Positions 40,228 to 48,950 of a stretch of DNA of 64,000 nt are shown piece after piece. Below the pieces are notes generated by a model that was not told the origin of the DNA, ran no database searches, and saw only the letters and a program-made list of their open reading frames with translations. The DNA is from Scheffersomyces stipitis CBS 6054. Its lineage: Eukaryota; Ascomycota; Pichiomycetes; Serinales; Debaryomycetaceae. The first letter of the stretch is position 1; each line of letters begins with the position of its first letter. Location: positions 3,348,001-3,412,000 of the forward strand of contig NC_009068.1 in the NCBI RefSeq assembly GCF_000209165.1, read 5' to 3'. Made by a program: the position numbers and the translations under genes.

Positions 40228-42504
40228 ATGACTTCACTTGTGCGGACGATTGGCATTTCCCATCCGGAGCTTCCAGTGGCTGCTTTGAAGATGGTGGCGA
40301 CTTATTTGCGAACTTCTTCGCGTTTGCCGCTTGCTTCCAATTCTTTGCATTTATCCAGACATTTTCACAAATCCATCTCATCGCCACAGATAGGGATCAA
40401 GGCAGTGGGACTTTTCCAAGCAAGACAATTCTCTACACGATCAGTAATGTACCAGAGTATTTCTAATACGACTCAGTATAGTCAAAGAAGTATAGGGACG
40501 AAGATCGTTACCAGAAAGGCAGAACTTGATTGTTTCACGGATCCTAAGTTCATCTCGAGGGCTTCTAATATCAACATAGGCAAGTCTACATCTACACTAT
40601 TAGCTGTTAAAGCAGTGGAAACGCAGTCTAACACTGCTATACAAGCAGGTAGCAAGGCTGCCAGTATTGTCAAAACAAGTGGTATTACCAAAGCAGCTTT
40701 ACTCTCTCAGGCTAGCAACTCCTTTTCAAGATTATTGATTCATGTCAAATGGCCCCTAATCAGAAACAGCTCAAACACCACTACGCTTGACTTGGTGTCT
40801 GCTTTTATATCGTGGATGGTGATGGGCAATTTGCTTTGGATCATCTTGGGAACGACTACATTTGGCTTGATGGCCATGTACTCCATCCACTACTTTGACC
40901 ATTTATGGGACAGTATTAGCTTGTTTCAGGATAATGAGCAGGATGGCGATGACATGGATGATCAGAAAAAGGATTCAAGCATTTTGGGCTACATAACCAG
41001 CTCTATTTTGGCGTACGGATTGGGCGTTAGAATCCAGTTTCAGAAGGGAAGTATTTTGCCCGAACTAAAGGATGGTAAGTTGAGATTCAAGAACTTCAAG
41101 ATCTTCTCAGCAGAAAACAATAATCGTAGTGAAAGTGAAGACGATACCGTTGGATCCATCACAAAATTCACCGCAAATGTGGAGGCTATAGAGGTGACGC
41201 TTTCATTCAACAAATGGTATGAAGGCAATGGCCTAATTTATGATCTTGAGATCTTCGGAATGAATGGAAAAGTCTACAAGAACCAAGTGGTTGAAAACAA
41301 GGTTCCAGTTGTGAAGCCAAAGAAGTCTCATCTTGACGAGGCATTAACTTACTCTCTTAACAGACACAACGACAACATACATTTTCAATACGATTTGCAA
41401 GATCACGATATAGAAGAGTTAGATTCCGTCAGAAATGCCCAAATTTCCAAAAACACGTTCATGGATTCGATGTATCAATTAGAGCATGTCAAGATTCACG
41501 ATTCTTATTTTGAGGTATACAACAACGACTCAACAGAGACGCCTTTGCGTATTTCTCTTTTCAGCTGTGACTTGCCTAGATTGAGAGGTGACAAATTGTT
41601 GATTGACTTTTTCAATGCCAACAATGCCAGCGGAGCCTTGAACGATTCTATGTTCACCATTCATAAGCGTAAGGAAATCGATCACTATTCTCTCACCAAG
41701 GATGAAGGCAACAAGATTGTAAGATTTAAGCTTGATGGCATAGATATGGGTTCGATTTCCAGGGCCAATCCTCATCTGAAACTCAACTGGATTGTAAATG
41801 GCAAAGCTGAGATTATGGCAGATATAAAGTTACCAGACTTGAGTGATAGCGAGTTCCAGTTGAGTCAAGAATACAAGCGTGTAAGCAACGTAGTCTCTGA
41901 CATGTTTAACGAGTTGGTGAATGTTACAAAGCCGACAGATGACAAAGAAGTAGATATCGAAGGCAATAGTGCCACATTGTTGAAGGGTGCTATTGCTGCT
42001 ATCTATCACACTTTCACTAAACCCCAACATGATGATAATGAAGAAGTCAGATCGGAGTATGTTCTCGTGAATGTGAAAGTTAAATTCTACGATTTGAAGG
42101 CAAGTTTACCCAAGCATTTGCCTATGGCTTCATCATCTGCTACTCCGTTTGTATCGTTGCAAGACTTGAGACAGCTCATTGGCTTTGTCAACAATACGAA
42201 CGAAGAAAATGCTAGCTCTTCTACGTCTTCTAACGATGCTGAAGCAAATGGTTCAGTATCGAGATTCTCACGTAACAATCCACTAATTATAAAGACAACT
42301 GTCATTGAAAAGTTGTCGCATTTATACAACACAGAAGATTTGAGCAAGACGGCTATTTTCGACTCGATTGTTGGAGATATCTACGAAGATTTAATGAAGT
42401 TGGCCAAACAGGATGAGAAGAGAATTATCCACGAAAAATCGTCCATGTGGTCTCATTCCTTGGCCAGTCAGTTGTTGTTGCTAGGCTTGGGAGCCATGGT
42501 GTAA
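40228..42504 (+). CDS. Mitochondrial distribution and morphology protein, Mdm31/Mdm32 family
   Basis: This 758-residue protein starts at ATG 40228. The first 100 residues are rich in Ser/Arg/Thr and poor in acid, as in a long mitochondrial presequence. At about 190-225 lies the family signature membrane segment AFISWMVMGNLLWIILGTTTFGLMAMY. The intermembrane-space part begins ILAYGLGVRIQFQKGSILPE and then KDGKLRFKNFKIFSA. A hydrophobic end (SLASQLLLLGLGAMV) is probably the second membrane helix. Mdm31 and Mdm32 are paired inner-membrane proteins needed for mitochondrial shape and lipid (cardiolipin) homeostasis. I cannot tell which of the two this is. It is longer than the roughly 580-620 residues of the S. 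cerevisiae proteins, mostly in the N-terminus and the acidic inserts. Confidence 0.82.
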   Translation: MTSLVRTIGISHPELPVAALKMVATYLRTSSRLPLASNSLHLSRHFHKSISSPQIGIKAVGLFQARQFSTRSVMYQSISNTTQYSQRSIGTKIVTRKAELDCFTDPKFISRASNINIGKSTSTLLAVKAVETQSNTAIQAGSKAASIVKTSGITKAALLSQASNSFSRLLIHVKWPLIRNSSNTTTLDLVSAFISWMVMGNLLWIILGTTTFGLMAMYSIHYFDHLWDSISLFQDNEQDGDDMDDQKKDSSILGYITSSILAYGLGVRIQFQKGSILPELKDGKLRFKNFKIFSAENNNRSESEDDTVGSITKFTANVEAIEVTLSFNKWYEGNGLIYDLEIFGMNGKVYKNQVVENKVPVVKPKKSHLDEALTYSLNRHNDNIHFQYDLQDHDIEELDSVRNAQISKNTFMDSMYQLEHVKIHDSYFEVYNNDSTETPLRISLFSCDLPRLRGDKLLIDFFNANNASGALNDSMFTIHKRKEIDHYSLTKDEGNKIVRFKLDGIDMGSISRANPHLKLNWIVNGKAEIMADIKLPDLSDSEFQLSQEYKRVSNVVSDMFNELVNVTKPTDDKEVDIEGNSATLLKGAIAAIYHTFTKPQHDDNEEVRSEYVLVNVKVKFYDLKASLPKHLPMASSSATPFVSLQDLRQLIGFVNNTNEENASSSTSSNDAEANGSVSRFSRNNPLIIKTTVIEKLSHLYNTEDLSKTAIFDSIVGDIYEDLMKLAKQDEKRIIHEKSSMWSHSLASQLLLLGLGAMV

Positions 42505-42659
42505 AAATGTCTACAAAGACACTAGAAAAGATGTTCATGCATATTTATCGGATTTTATATATTTATTTAACTATTTATTATTGTACATACGGGTCATTTC
42601 ATTCATTAAAATTATTATATGAAGTAGTATTTCCTAACAACTTCTCAAGTGTCCTTTGT

Positions 42660-43535
42660 TCAATCCCTGACAACTTCTCCTGTTTCTTTGTTTCTTTTGG
42701 CTAGAGGCACTTCGAACTTGGTGCCTCTTTTTCCTATGATGTCTTCCATTAAGTCGTTCTCTACAGCCTTAGCTCCAATGCCTACAAGCACACCTTTTTG
42801 TCTATGCTGCAAGACCTTTTCATTGTCTACTGTGGTATTCTTGGGCTTAGTCTCTGGTTTCCAACCCATTCCTCGAAGAAGTGCAGCTCCAAATTGTTCA
42901 ACGGGAACCTTCTCATATTCTTCAGCTGAATCTTCGTCTGGATCTTCGTCCAAAGAACGCTGGAACTGCGCATCATCTATTGGAATAACTCGACCAGTAT
43001 CGTTCACTTCTTCTCCACTAAGTAAAGATTGTCGTACTCTATCTTCTAAAGATACATTGTCCACAGTATCTTGTTCCGTGTCTTTATCTTTTTCACTTAT
43101 ATCTGACTCTTTTGCTTTATGATCAAACTTTGTGATTCCATAGTCGAGTTTATTCTTCTTTGCTTGCTCTTCAAGTTCTTGGAGTCTAGCCTCCTTGTCT
43201 TGTTCGAAGTGCGCAGCGTGTTTCTTTGTAGTTATACTCTTACTTATAGTTACTGGAGTAATCACCAAAGGCTTATTCCTGGACGTCAAATTCACAGCTT
43301 TAGCTCCGGAAATGGCTCCACCTCTTTTATGATCAAATGAATCAATTGCAATGGCCTGGCTGTCCTCATTATCTGAGTCGTCGTCTGAAGTCTGCAAAAC
43401 CAGATTTTTGAGTACAGATCCAGTCTTCCCAAACCCAGAAGTAGATTTAAGAGACGGCTTGATTGGCTTCCGGATCCCACCAGGCTTTTCTGGGCCCGAA
43501 TCTTTCTTCTTGAGTTTGAACTGAAACCCTGACAT
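42660..43535 (-). CDS. SPP2: Pre-mRNA splicing factor Spp2 (G-patch, GPKOW family)
   Basis: This 291-residue protein starts at ATG 43535 (MSGFQFKLKKKDSG); the frame opens upstream only from TTG. The N-terminal FKLK motif is typical of Spp2/GPKOW. The G-patch lies at about residues 205-260: VPVEQFGAALLRGMGWKPET, followed by RQKGVLVGIGAKAVEN. The middle is acidic and coiled-coil-like. Spp2 binds and activates the DEAH helicase Prp2 in the catalytic activation of the spliceosome. The end GTKFEVPLAKRNKETGEVVR is also familiar for the family. It shares a 280-base promoter with ELG1. Confidence 0.88.
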   Translation of the reverse strand: MSGFQFKLKKKDSGPEKPGGIRKPIKPSLKSTSGFGKTGSVLKNLVLQTSDDDSDNEDSQAIAIDSFDHKRGGAISGAKAVNLTSRNKPLVITPVTISKSITTKKHAAHFEQDKEARLQELEEQAKKNKLDYGITKFDHKAKESDISEKDKDTEQDTVDNVSLEDRVRQSLLSGEEVNDTGRVIPIDDAQFQRSLDEDPDEDSAEEYEKVPVEQFGAALLRGMGWKPETKPKNTTVDNEKVLQHRQKGVLVGIGAKAVENDLMEDIIGKRGTKFEVPLAKRNKETGEVVRD

Positions 43536-43815
43536 GTAGAATGGAGATTCCGCAAACGAGAACCAATATATAAAAACTTCGCTCAACTATGTAAATTAGG
43601 AATGTCAAATTCACCGTGAAGATCTTAACTATGTACCTATCCCAAAGACGCGAAGAGATCAAAATTACGTCAGCTTCAAACTCCGCTTATGTCAGACGCG
43701 AATTATCTACAAACAAACAGTCCAACCTATTTGAACTCAATTCCTTTCTCTGCCATTTCATCTTTGTAGTCGCCATTACTTCACTGTGCCTCTGGGAGTA
43801 ACACGTATACTGGTG
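43536..43815. promoter_or_regulatory. SPP2/ELG1 divergent promoter with two ACGCGA boxes
   Basis: Two MCB-like ACGCGA boxes lie at 43648-43653 and 43696-43701, 48 bases apart in the same orientation, 115-170 bases upstream of the ELG1 ATG. This spacing and pairing fits MBF control of ELG1. Confidence 0.55.
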
Positions 43816-46800
43816 ATGCTTCCAGAAAAAGCGGATCCAATATTCGTCGCAGAATCGGCAGTCCTAGAATCCCATACGCGTCCATATTCATCATCTCCAT
43901 CGCCAGATCCATCTTTGGCTGCTAATTCTTCAGCAAACCAAACAATGTCGTCTATCTCGCAGGAATATGAAAGCGAAATTACAGACGTCGACAACTTTCC
44001 AGACTTACTTCTTCATTCTCAAGATAACGGGGATGTGCCAGCCAAGCCTGTACCGTCTTTGCTTGAGGAATCGAACTATTTATCAATAGAATCCATTCCG
44101 CATATGAATGGCTCAATCCCTATCTCAGAGGTCGAAAAACGGCAGAAAGAAACCGTAAACTTACTTTCCGTGCTATCGGGGAAGCAATCGACTAAAAACG
44201 CCCATAGCAAACGAGCCACACCCAAAGCAGAAATCGTAAATGAAACAGAAGTTGTCGAAAATGGGGCCCTTGATGAAAATGAAACTACTGATGACAGCGA
44301 GATATCGGACAACTTGGATAGCTCGTTCACGGAAGTGAAAAGTCGTGATTTCCGCAAAGATCACGAAGTTTTGGAGTTGGAAAGGCGCATCTATAACAAA
44401 GAAGTACCGACAATTTCAGCCAAAGACTTCTTTGCACGTTTGAAAACTGTGAAGGAACAACCTCCGGCGAAATCGGATTCACAACAAGTAATTTCCGTTG
44501 GTGTAACCCCTGACAAACGAAAGTCAGTAGACATAATAGAGGTTGAAGATAGAACTATAGTAGATGTAGATGAAGATACACCTCCAGAAGTTCTTGATTT
44601 ATCGAATATAACTGGCGATTTAATGGGCACATCCACAAACACGGAAGATTTGGAATCGAAAATCTTTGGAGAGAATGTAAAGCGCATGACAGCGAGTGAT
44701 ATCTTCAATTCAGCAAAGCCCGTTCTTAGCAAGACTAAAAAACAAAAGAAGACAGTAGGAAAACCAACTATGATGGTCACTTTGCGATTGAGTTCGCCAA
44801 TCTTGGAAGAAATCAAAAAGTATGACAACCCACTTAAAACGAGAGGAAACGCCCATTTCCTGAGTCTGTTTGCGAGCAACAATAACTCTGACAATGACTT
44901 CTTTTCTAGATCGTCTAGCAGGTCTACAAATTCCTTAATGGTTACATTGAAAGTTAGTCCTTCACACCTACAAGAAATCAAAAAGTATGAAAACCCACTT
45001 AAAACGAAGGGGAACAGTCAACTTTTGGGTCTGCTTGGAAGCTCGAACAATAATGGCAACAATAGTTTCTTCAATAGACCATCCAGTAAACCTTCTTCAT
45101 CTAAAACAAACAATAAATCACTATTTGCATCGATGATGGCTGCTTCGAAGGGAGCTTCCAAACTTACGCCACTTCAAAAGTTGAAGGAACTCTTGCCTCC
45201 CGCCTTGCACAAGTCACAATTTCATGTTATTCCTGAAGAACAGGATTTTCTTCAAAGGGATCCACATTTTCCATTTAGTCGTGCTTGCCCAGTAGAGGCT
45301 AGTTCTTGTGAAGACTTATCTCTACTAGAATTAACTCAGAAGGATGCGGAAAGGATAAATTCTTATGTAATGCAACCCGTGAAAGATATTTCTGTAGCTG
45401 ATTTGGTATTGGAGAGGATTCCTGATATTTCCAATATCCCGGTACTCAACTCGATATACGAAAGGTTTATTGTTAATTCATCCAAAAATCCGGATCGATG
45501 TTTGTGGAATGATTTGTTTCGTCCCAGTTCACATAGGGAATTGCTTATGGCTCCCGAAAATAAGGATTCAATCATGAATTGGATAGCCAACTCTTTTCTG
45601 AGACTCCGAACCCAATCCTTAACCAATCCACGTAACATTATGATGAAGAAGAAAAAGAAAAAACAAGCAGGTTCTGCGTTAGATGGGTTTATTGTAGATG
45701 ACGATCTGTTCTTAGATGGTTCAGAAACTGAAGAAGAAATTTTCGTACCGTTATTGATTTTATATGGTTCAAGCGGATCGTGCAAGTCTTCTTCTGTGTA
45801 TGCCATAATGAAGGAATTCAGTGGATATGTTCATGAGATCAATAGTGGTATGTACAGAGGTAGAAAGGATATCTACAATGGATTGAAAGAGCTCTCCACT
45901 ACTCAGCTAGTACACAAGCAGAATGAATCAAAGACATTCCAACAGGGTTTGATATTATTTGAAGATGTTAACTACCTTTTCGAGCAAGATAAGAACTTTT
46001 GGCTGGTAGTTCAAGATATCTTAAATATATCCAGAAGACCGATTGTCCTAACTTGTGAGGATATGCTCAATATACCAAAGAATTTGATTGACTTTGCAGC
46101 ACAAGAGGATTCGATTATCAGGTTGGACGAATTTACAATTTCCAGAGATATTCTTCAAAAGTACTTATGGTTATGTTGTGCAAGTCAAGGCTATGATGTG
46201 TCTACTTCCATTTTGGAAGAAGTATCTTCAAATTCATTCAACAGCAAGAATTACGACTTAAGACGGTGTCTCAACGATCTACAATTTCTTTGTCAGAAGG
46301 AATATGCTGACAATTTCAATGGAATTATTCAACTTACTAAAGTGGAGAAGTCCAAAAGTCATCATTGTCTTGAGCTAAATCAATTTCTGTCAAATTATGA
46401 CCTTTTATCAGAAAGCGATATAATCTCCACCAACTCGTTCTCACAGTTAAATTATGATATCATTCCTAATGAACTTAACGATGTTTATGTTATCGATGAT
46501 TCTACAAAATTGCGAGCTCCTGCTCTTCCTTTCGAATTGGATGTAGGTAATTACTTACAGCACGAAGTACTGAAGTCATGCTTTGTATCAATGTACTCTC
46601 CCGAGCTAAAGTATTCGTTTAACCAGTTGCGTACTGAGGCGGTAAGCTTTATTGGATCTAGGTCGAAAAAGTTGCCTAAGTTCATTCAAGATTTGCAAAC
46701 TGCTAGAAGGGCATTACGGTCCGCGTCAAATATGTCTACTCCAGGAGATTCTCCCTTCACATCTTTCGAAGAACTTTCTTCTGCTGGTAGAACCCCGGAA

Positions 46801-47016
46801 CCAACTGGCATACCGGATACATCATTTGTGAATCACATTGGACCCACTTCGTTTGTTCTTGATTTGCTACCAATCTGCAGATGGTGGTCGCGGTTACAAG
46901 AATCATTCGATGAAGTTGACAAGAATGCTTTAGCAGAAGGAAGACAGAGCGTCAAGACCTTCTTGAGATACAGAGACTTCCAGTACAAATCCAGAATCAT
47001 AGATGATTCTATATAG
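43816..47016 (+). CDS. ELG1: Alternative clamp-loader large subunit Elg1 (ATAD5)
   Basis: This is a 1066-residue protein starting at ATG 43816 (MLPEKADPIF); the frame begins upstream only at GTG. The AAA+ module starts near residue 640: LLILYGSSGSCKSSSVYAIM holds a Walker A at 651-659 whose last glycine is cysteine (GSSGSCKSS). LILFEDVNYLFEQDKNFW is the Walker B-like segment, followed by RRPIVLTCEDMLNIP and the helical domain with KNYDLRRCLNDLQFLC. Elg1 replaces Rfc1 in an RFC-like complex that unloads SUMO-PCNA after replication. The N-terminus has possible SUMO-interacting strings (KSVDIIEVED, RTIVDVDED). A 55-residue internal duplication is at 44773-45102. CTG codons in both repeat copies are aligned. 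Confidence 0.92.
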   Translation: MLPEKADPIFVAESAVLESHTRPYSSSPSPDPSLAANSSANQTMSSISQEYESEITDVDNFPDLLLHSQDNGDVPAKPVPSLLEESNYLSIESIPHMNGSIPISEVEKRQKETVNLLSVLSGKQSTKNAHSKRATPKAEIVNETEVVENGALDENETTDDSEISDNLDSSFTEVKSRDFRKDHEVLELERRIYNKEVPTISAKDFFARLKTVKEQPPAKSDSQQVISVGVTPDKRKSVDIIEVEDRTIVDVDEDTPPEVLDLSNITGDLMGTSTNTEDLESKIFGENVKRMTASDIFNSAKPVLSKTKKQKKTVGKPTMMVTLRLSSPILEEIKKYDNPLKTRGNAHFLSLFASNNNSDNDFFSRSSSRSTNSLMVTLKVSPSHLQEIKKYENPLKTKGNSQLLGLLGSSNNNGNNSFFNRPSSKPSSSKTNNKSLFASMMAASKGASKLTPLQKLKELLPPALHKSQFHVIPEEQDFLQRDPHFPFSRACPVEASSCEDLSLLELTQKDAERINSYVMQPVKDISVADLVLERIPDISNIPVLNSIYERFIVNSSKNPDRCLWNDLFRPSSHRELLMAPENKDSIMNWIANSFLRLRTQSLTNPRNIMMKKKKKKQAGSALDGFIVDDDLFLDGSETEEEIFVPLLILYGSSGSCKSSSVYAIMKEFSGYVHEINSGMYRGRKDIYNGLKELSTTQLVHKQNESKTFQQGLILFEDVNYLFEQDKNFWLVVQDILNISRRPIVLTCEDMLNIPKNLIDFAAQEDSIIRLDEFTISRDILQKYLWLCCASQGYDVSTSILEEVSSNSFNSKNYDLRRCLNDLQFLCQKEYADNFNGIIQLTKVEKSKSHHCLELNQFLSNYDLLSESDIISTNSFSQLNYDIIPNELNDVYVIDDSTKLRAPALPFELDVGNYLQHEVLKSCFVSMYSPELKYSFNQLRTEAVSFIGSRSKKLPKFIQDLQTARRALRSASNMSTPGDSPFTSFEELSSAGRTPEPTGIPDTSFVNHIGPTSFVLDLLPICRWWSRLQESFDEVDKNALAEGRQSVKTFLRYRDFQYKSRIIDDSI
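44773..45102 (+). repeat. Internal tandem duplication in ELG1 (2 x 165 bases)
   Basis: Copy 1 (44773-44937) begins MVTLRLSSPILEEIKKYDNP. Copy 2 (44938-45102) begins MVTLKVSPSHLQEIKKYENP. Both continue LKT(R/K)GN..., then an Asn-rich stretch and FF(S/N)R. The DNA is also alike over agaaatcaaaaagtatga and aacccacttaaaacga, so the copies are homologous and not just similar in composition. Confidence 0.9.
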
Positions 47017-47096
47017 CATCTTGAAAAAGATAAAGATGACACTACAGTTCAGATTAAATAACAGTCATTATTCATTAAAAGTTTTAATACACAGCA

Positions 47097-48080
47097 TTAG
47101 ATCAATCTAGTTCTGGTCTTGACAAGACCTCCACCAAAATTTCTAGCAGCCTTGTGTTTGAAATCTATAGATTGTAGTCTTCTCCAGGCTTCTTCGATGT
47201 GGTATGGCATCACAGGATTTGCTAATTCGTCAGGCTTGTCAAACAAGTACTTTCTCTTCTTTTGGGTCTGTTGTCCTGGATTCTGACGCTTTTCTTTCTC
47301 GGACTTGATTTGGTTGAGTTTTTCCTCGGAGTTCTTGATTTGCATCGCTTCTTCTGTTAAAGAACAGACTATTTCAAAAGTCAAGAAACCGAGAATATCG
47401 ATGACATCGTCATTGGGTCTAGAATCGCATAACTGAGTCATCAGTGCCCATTCTCTGAATCTCTTCGCCTTTCTGAACGTAAACGAAGCTTGTCTACATT
47501 CGGACCAATGGACATACTCTTCCTTGGTCATGTTCTTAGTTCTATCATCTGCCATCTTCAATCTTTTCAACGACGCTATGGTAGCAGCCTTTTCTTCATC
47601 ATCTACTTGTTCTGCCTCCTCGGCTGTTTCAAGATGTTGTTCGCTAAACATGAATTGGAGTTCCCACGGAAGTCTGATTTTTGATTTCTTGTAACGTGAC
47701 AACATCTTGGAGGAGTCATTAGCTGGAACTCCTCCTCCAGCAGCACCTCCGGCTGCAGCATCGTTTTCTATCAATGATTCAGTTCCACCTCCTTCTTGGT
47801 CTTTGGCATTCTTACGAACATCCTTCCATGACAAATACGTTCTTAATCGGTTCACCTTGGCCTTATCGTGTCTTATCATGAAAATCACATCTTCTGGTGC
47901 AATCGATTTCGTTCCACGCAACGCAGCAGTCTTGGTAGCCTGAACGAGAATCTCAATCACTTGACCTCGTACAATGTCCTCTATCAACGATGTCGTCTCT
48001 ATAGGTGGATCGTTGGACTCTCCAGAGACAAACATCATCTGCTGAATCTCAACCCTATACTTGTACTTGTTCTCGTTCAT
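47097..48080 (-). CDS. SPT3: SAGA subunit Spt3
   Basis: This 327-residue protein has the double histone fold of Spt3. The first is at residues 4-95 (YRVEIQQMMFVSGESNDPP, VRGQVIEILVQATKTAALRG, IAPEDVIFMIRHDKAKVNRL). The second is in the C-terminal half (FTFRKAKRFREWALMTQLCD, IDILGFLTFEIVCSLTEEAM). Between them is WELQFMFSEQH and an acidic linker with a glycine/alanine insert. The C-terminus (HIEEAWRRLQSIDFKHKAAR) is typical. Spt3 delivers TBP to TATA promoters within SAGA, together with Spt8. The stop lies 80 bases from that of convergent ELG1. Confidence 0.97.
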   Translation of the reverse strand: MNENKYKYRVEIQQMMFVSGESNDPPIETTSLIEDIVRGQVIEILVQATKTAALRGTKSIAPEDVIFMIRHDKAKVNRLRTYLSWKDVRKNAKDQEGGGTESLIENDAAAGGAAGGGVPANDSSKMLSRYKKSKIRLPWELQFMFSEQHLETAEEAEQVDDEEKAATIASLKRLKMADDRTKNMTKEEYVHWSECRQASFTFRKAKRFREWALMTQLCDSRPNDDVIDILGFLTFEIVCSLTEEAMQIKNSEEKLNQIKSEKEKRQNPGQQTQKKRKYLFDKPDELANPVMPYHIEEAWRRLQSIDFKHKAARNFGGGLVKTRTRLI

Positions 48081-48941
48081 AGTAGTGATTCTAGAAATGA
48101 AAAATTATGAAGAATGAGTGAAAAGTTTCTGGTAATGTTTCTAGTAATGATTATATGTAGTCTTAATTAATGATTCTGAATCCATACAGAGACGATATCA
48201 ATTGTCTGGTCTTCCCTGAAACTCTATGTCTGTCGAGAAAGGGCCAATATATACATTAGTTGAGCCCTATTGACAGACTTGTATGGCTGTAGTCTGTTGT
48301 GCGGGTAACCTCGATAGTTTTAAAGATTGCACGTGACTACGCGCTTTCCTTCGAAGAATCCTAATCCCATTGCTTCTATATAAAGAGTTGAAAATTTTTA
48401 CTTGCTTCTTCTTCCTGAAATTGATCAACTTTAGCAAAGCAAAACGTATGTGCATTTTGAAATTTTAAACGTGTGTGCAGCAGTATCGGTGATCTAATAA
48501 TGATGAATCTGAGTGCATTTGGCTCGAGACTTTTTGTCGGTGTGGAAAAAACCTAGCTACCTTATTTACTTTTGTCTGACACTATAATTCTTCAATGAAT
48601 TATGGATAGATCTCCTGGTGAACACATTCACAGCATGGAATTAATACTAACGTATTCAGACAGATGACCACCACCTAATGAATAATGAATATATGAGGAC
48701 AACATGACTTTTAATGTAAACTATGTAGACACTGTAGATCTAGTAGAGAATATGTGCATTACTTCGTTGCAGAAGGCTGATCGTGCCCATTCTTCATGTC
48801 ATGTAAGTTATAATCAGAAGTGAGAAGCTACTGGTATGTAATATGACGACGTTCTGGTAAATACGATAGCTTATTAGCCATTCTTCTGCGATACTTTGCA
48901 TAGTATCTATACTATATTATACTATATTATACTATATTATA
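48081..48941. other. SPT3 upstream region with a candidate spliced RNA and an AT-rich repeat
   Basis: This is 0.86 kb between the SPT3 5' end and the RTC1 3' end, both minus-strand genes. CACGTGA at 48330-48336 and a TATA box (tatataaag) near 48377-48385 on the plus strand precede a strong intron (GTATGT to TACTAAC...CAG). Three copies of a 10-base AT-rich unit abut the RTC1 stop. These are listed separately. Confidence 0.5.
48405..48900 (+). ncRNA. Candidate spliced non-coding RNA, possible snoRNA host
   Basis: The ends are approximate. On the plus strand a TATA box (about 48377-48385) is followed by GTATGT (48446-48451), TACTAAC (48645-48651) and an acceptor CAG ending at 48659. This is a 214-base intron with perfect yeast signals. 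Exon 1 has no ATG, and the first ATG after the acceptor opens only four codons, so the transcript looks non-coding. Inside the intron ATGATGA (48500-48506) and CTGA (48576-48579) could be boxes C and D of an 80-base snoRNA, but the flanking stem is poor. In CTG-clade yeasts snoRNAs are often intronic, some in non-coding hosts. The splice signals are seen; the snoRNA is inference. Confidence 0.45.
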
Positions 48942-48950
48942 CTATACTAC
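48911..48950. repeat. 10-base AT-rich tandem repeat at the RTC1 stop codon
   Basis: Three perfect copies of actatattat (48911-48940) are followed by a partial copy that runs into the RTC1 stop codon (48942-48944). It may serve as the RTC1 poly(A)/efficiency element. Confidence 0.85.
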
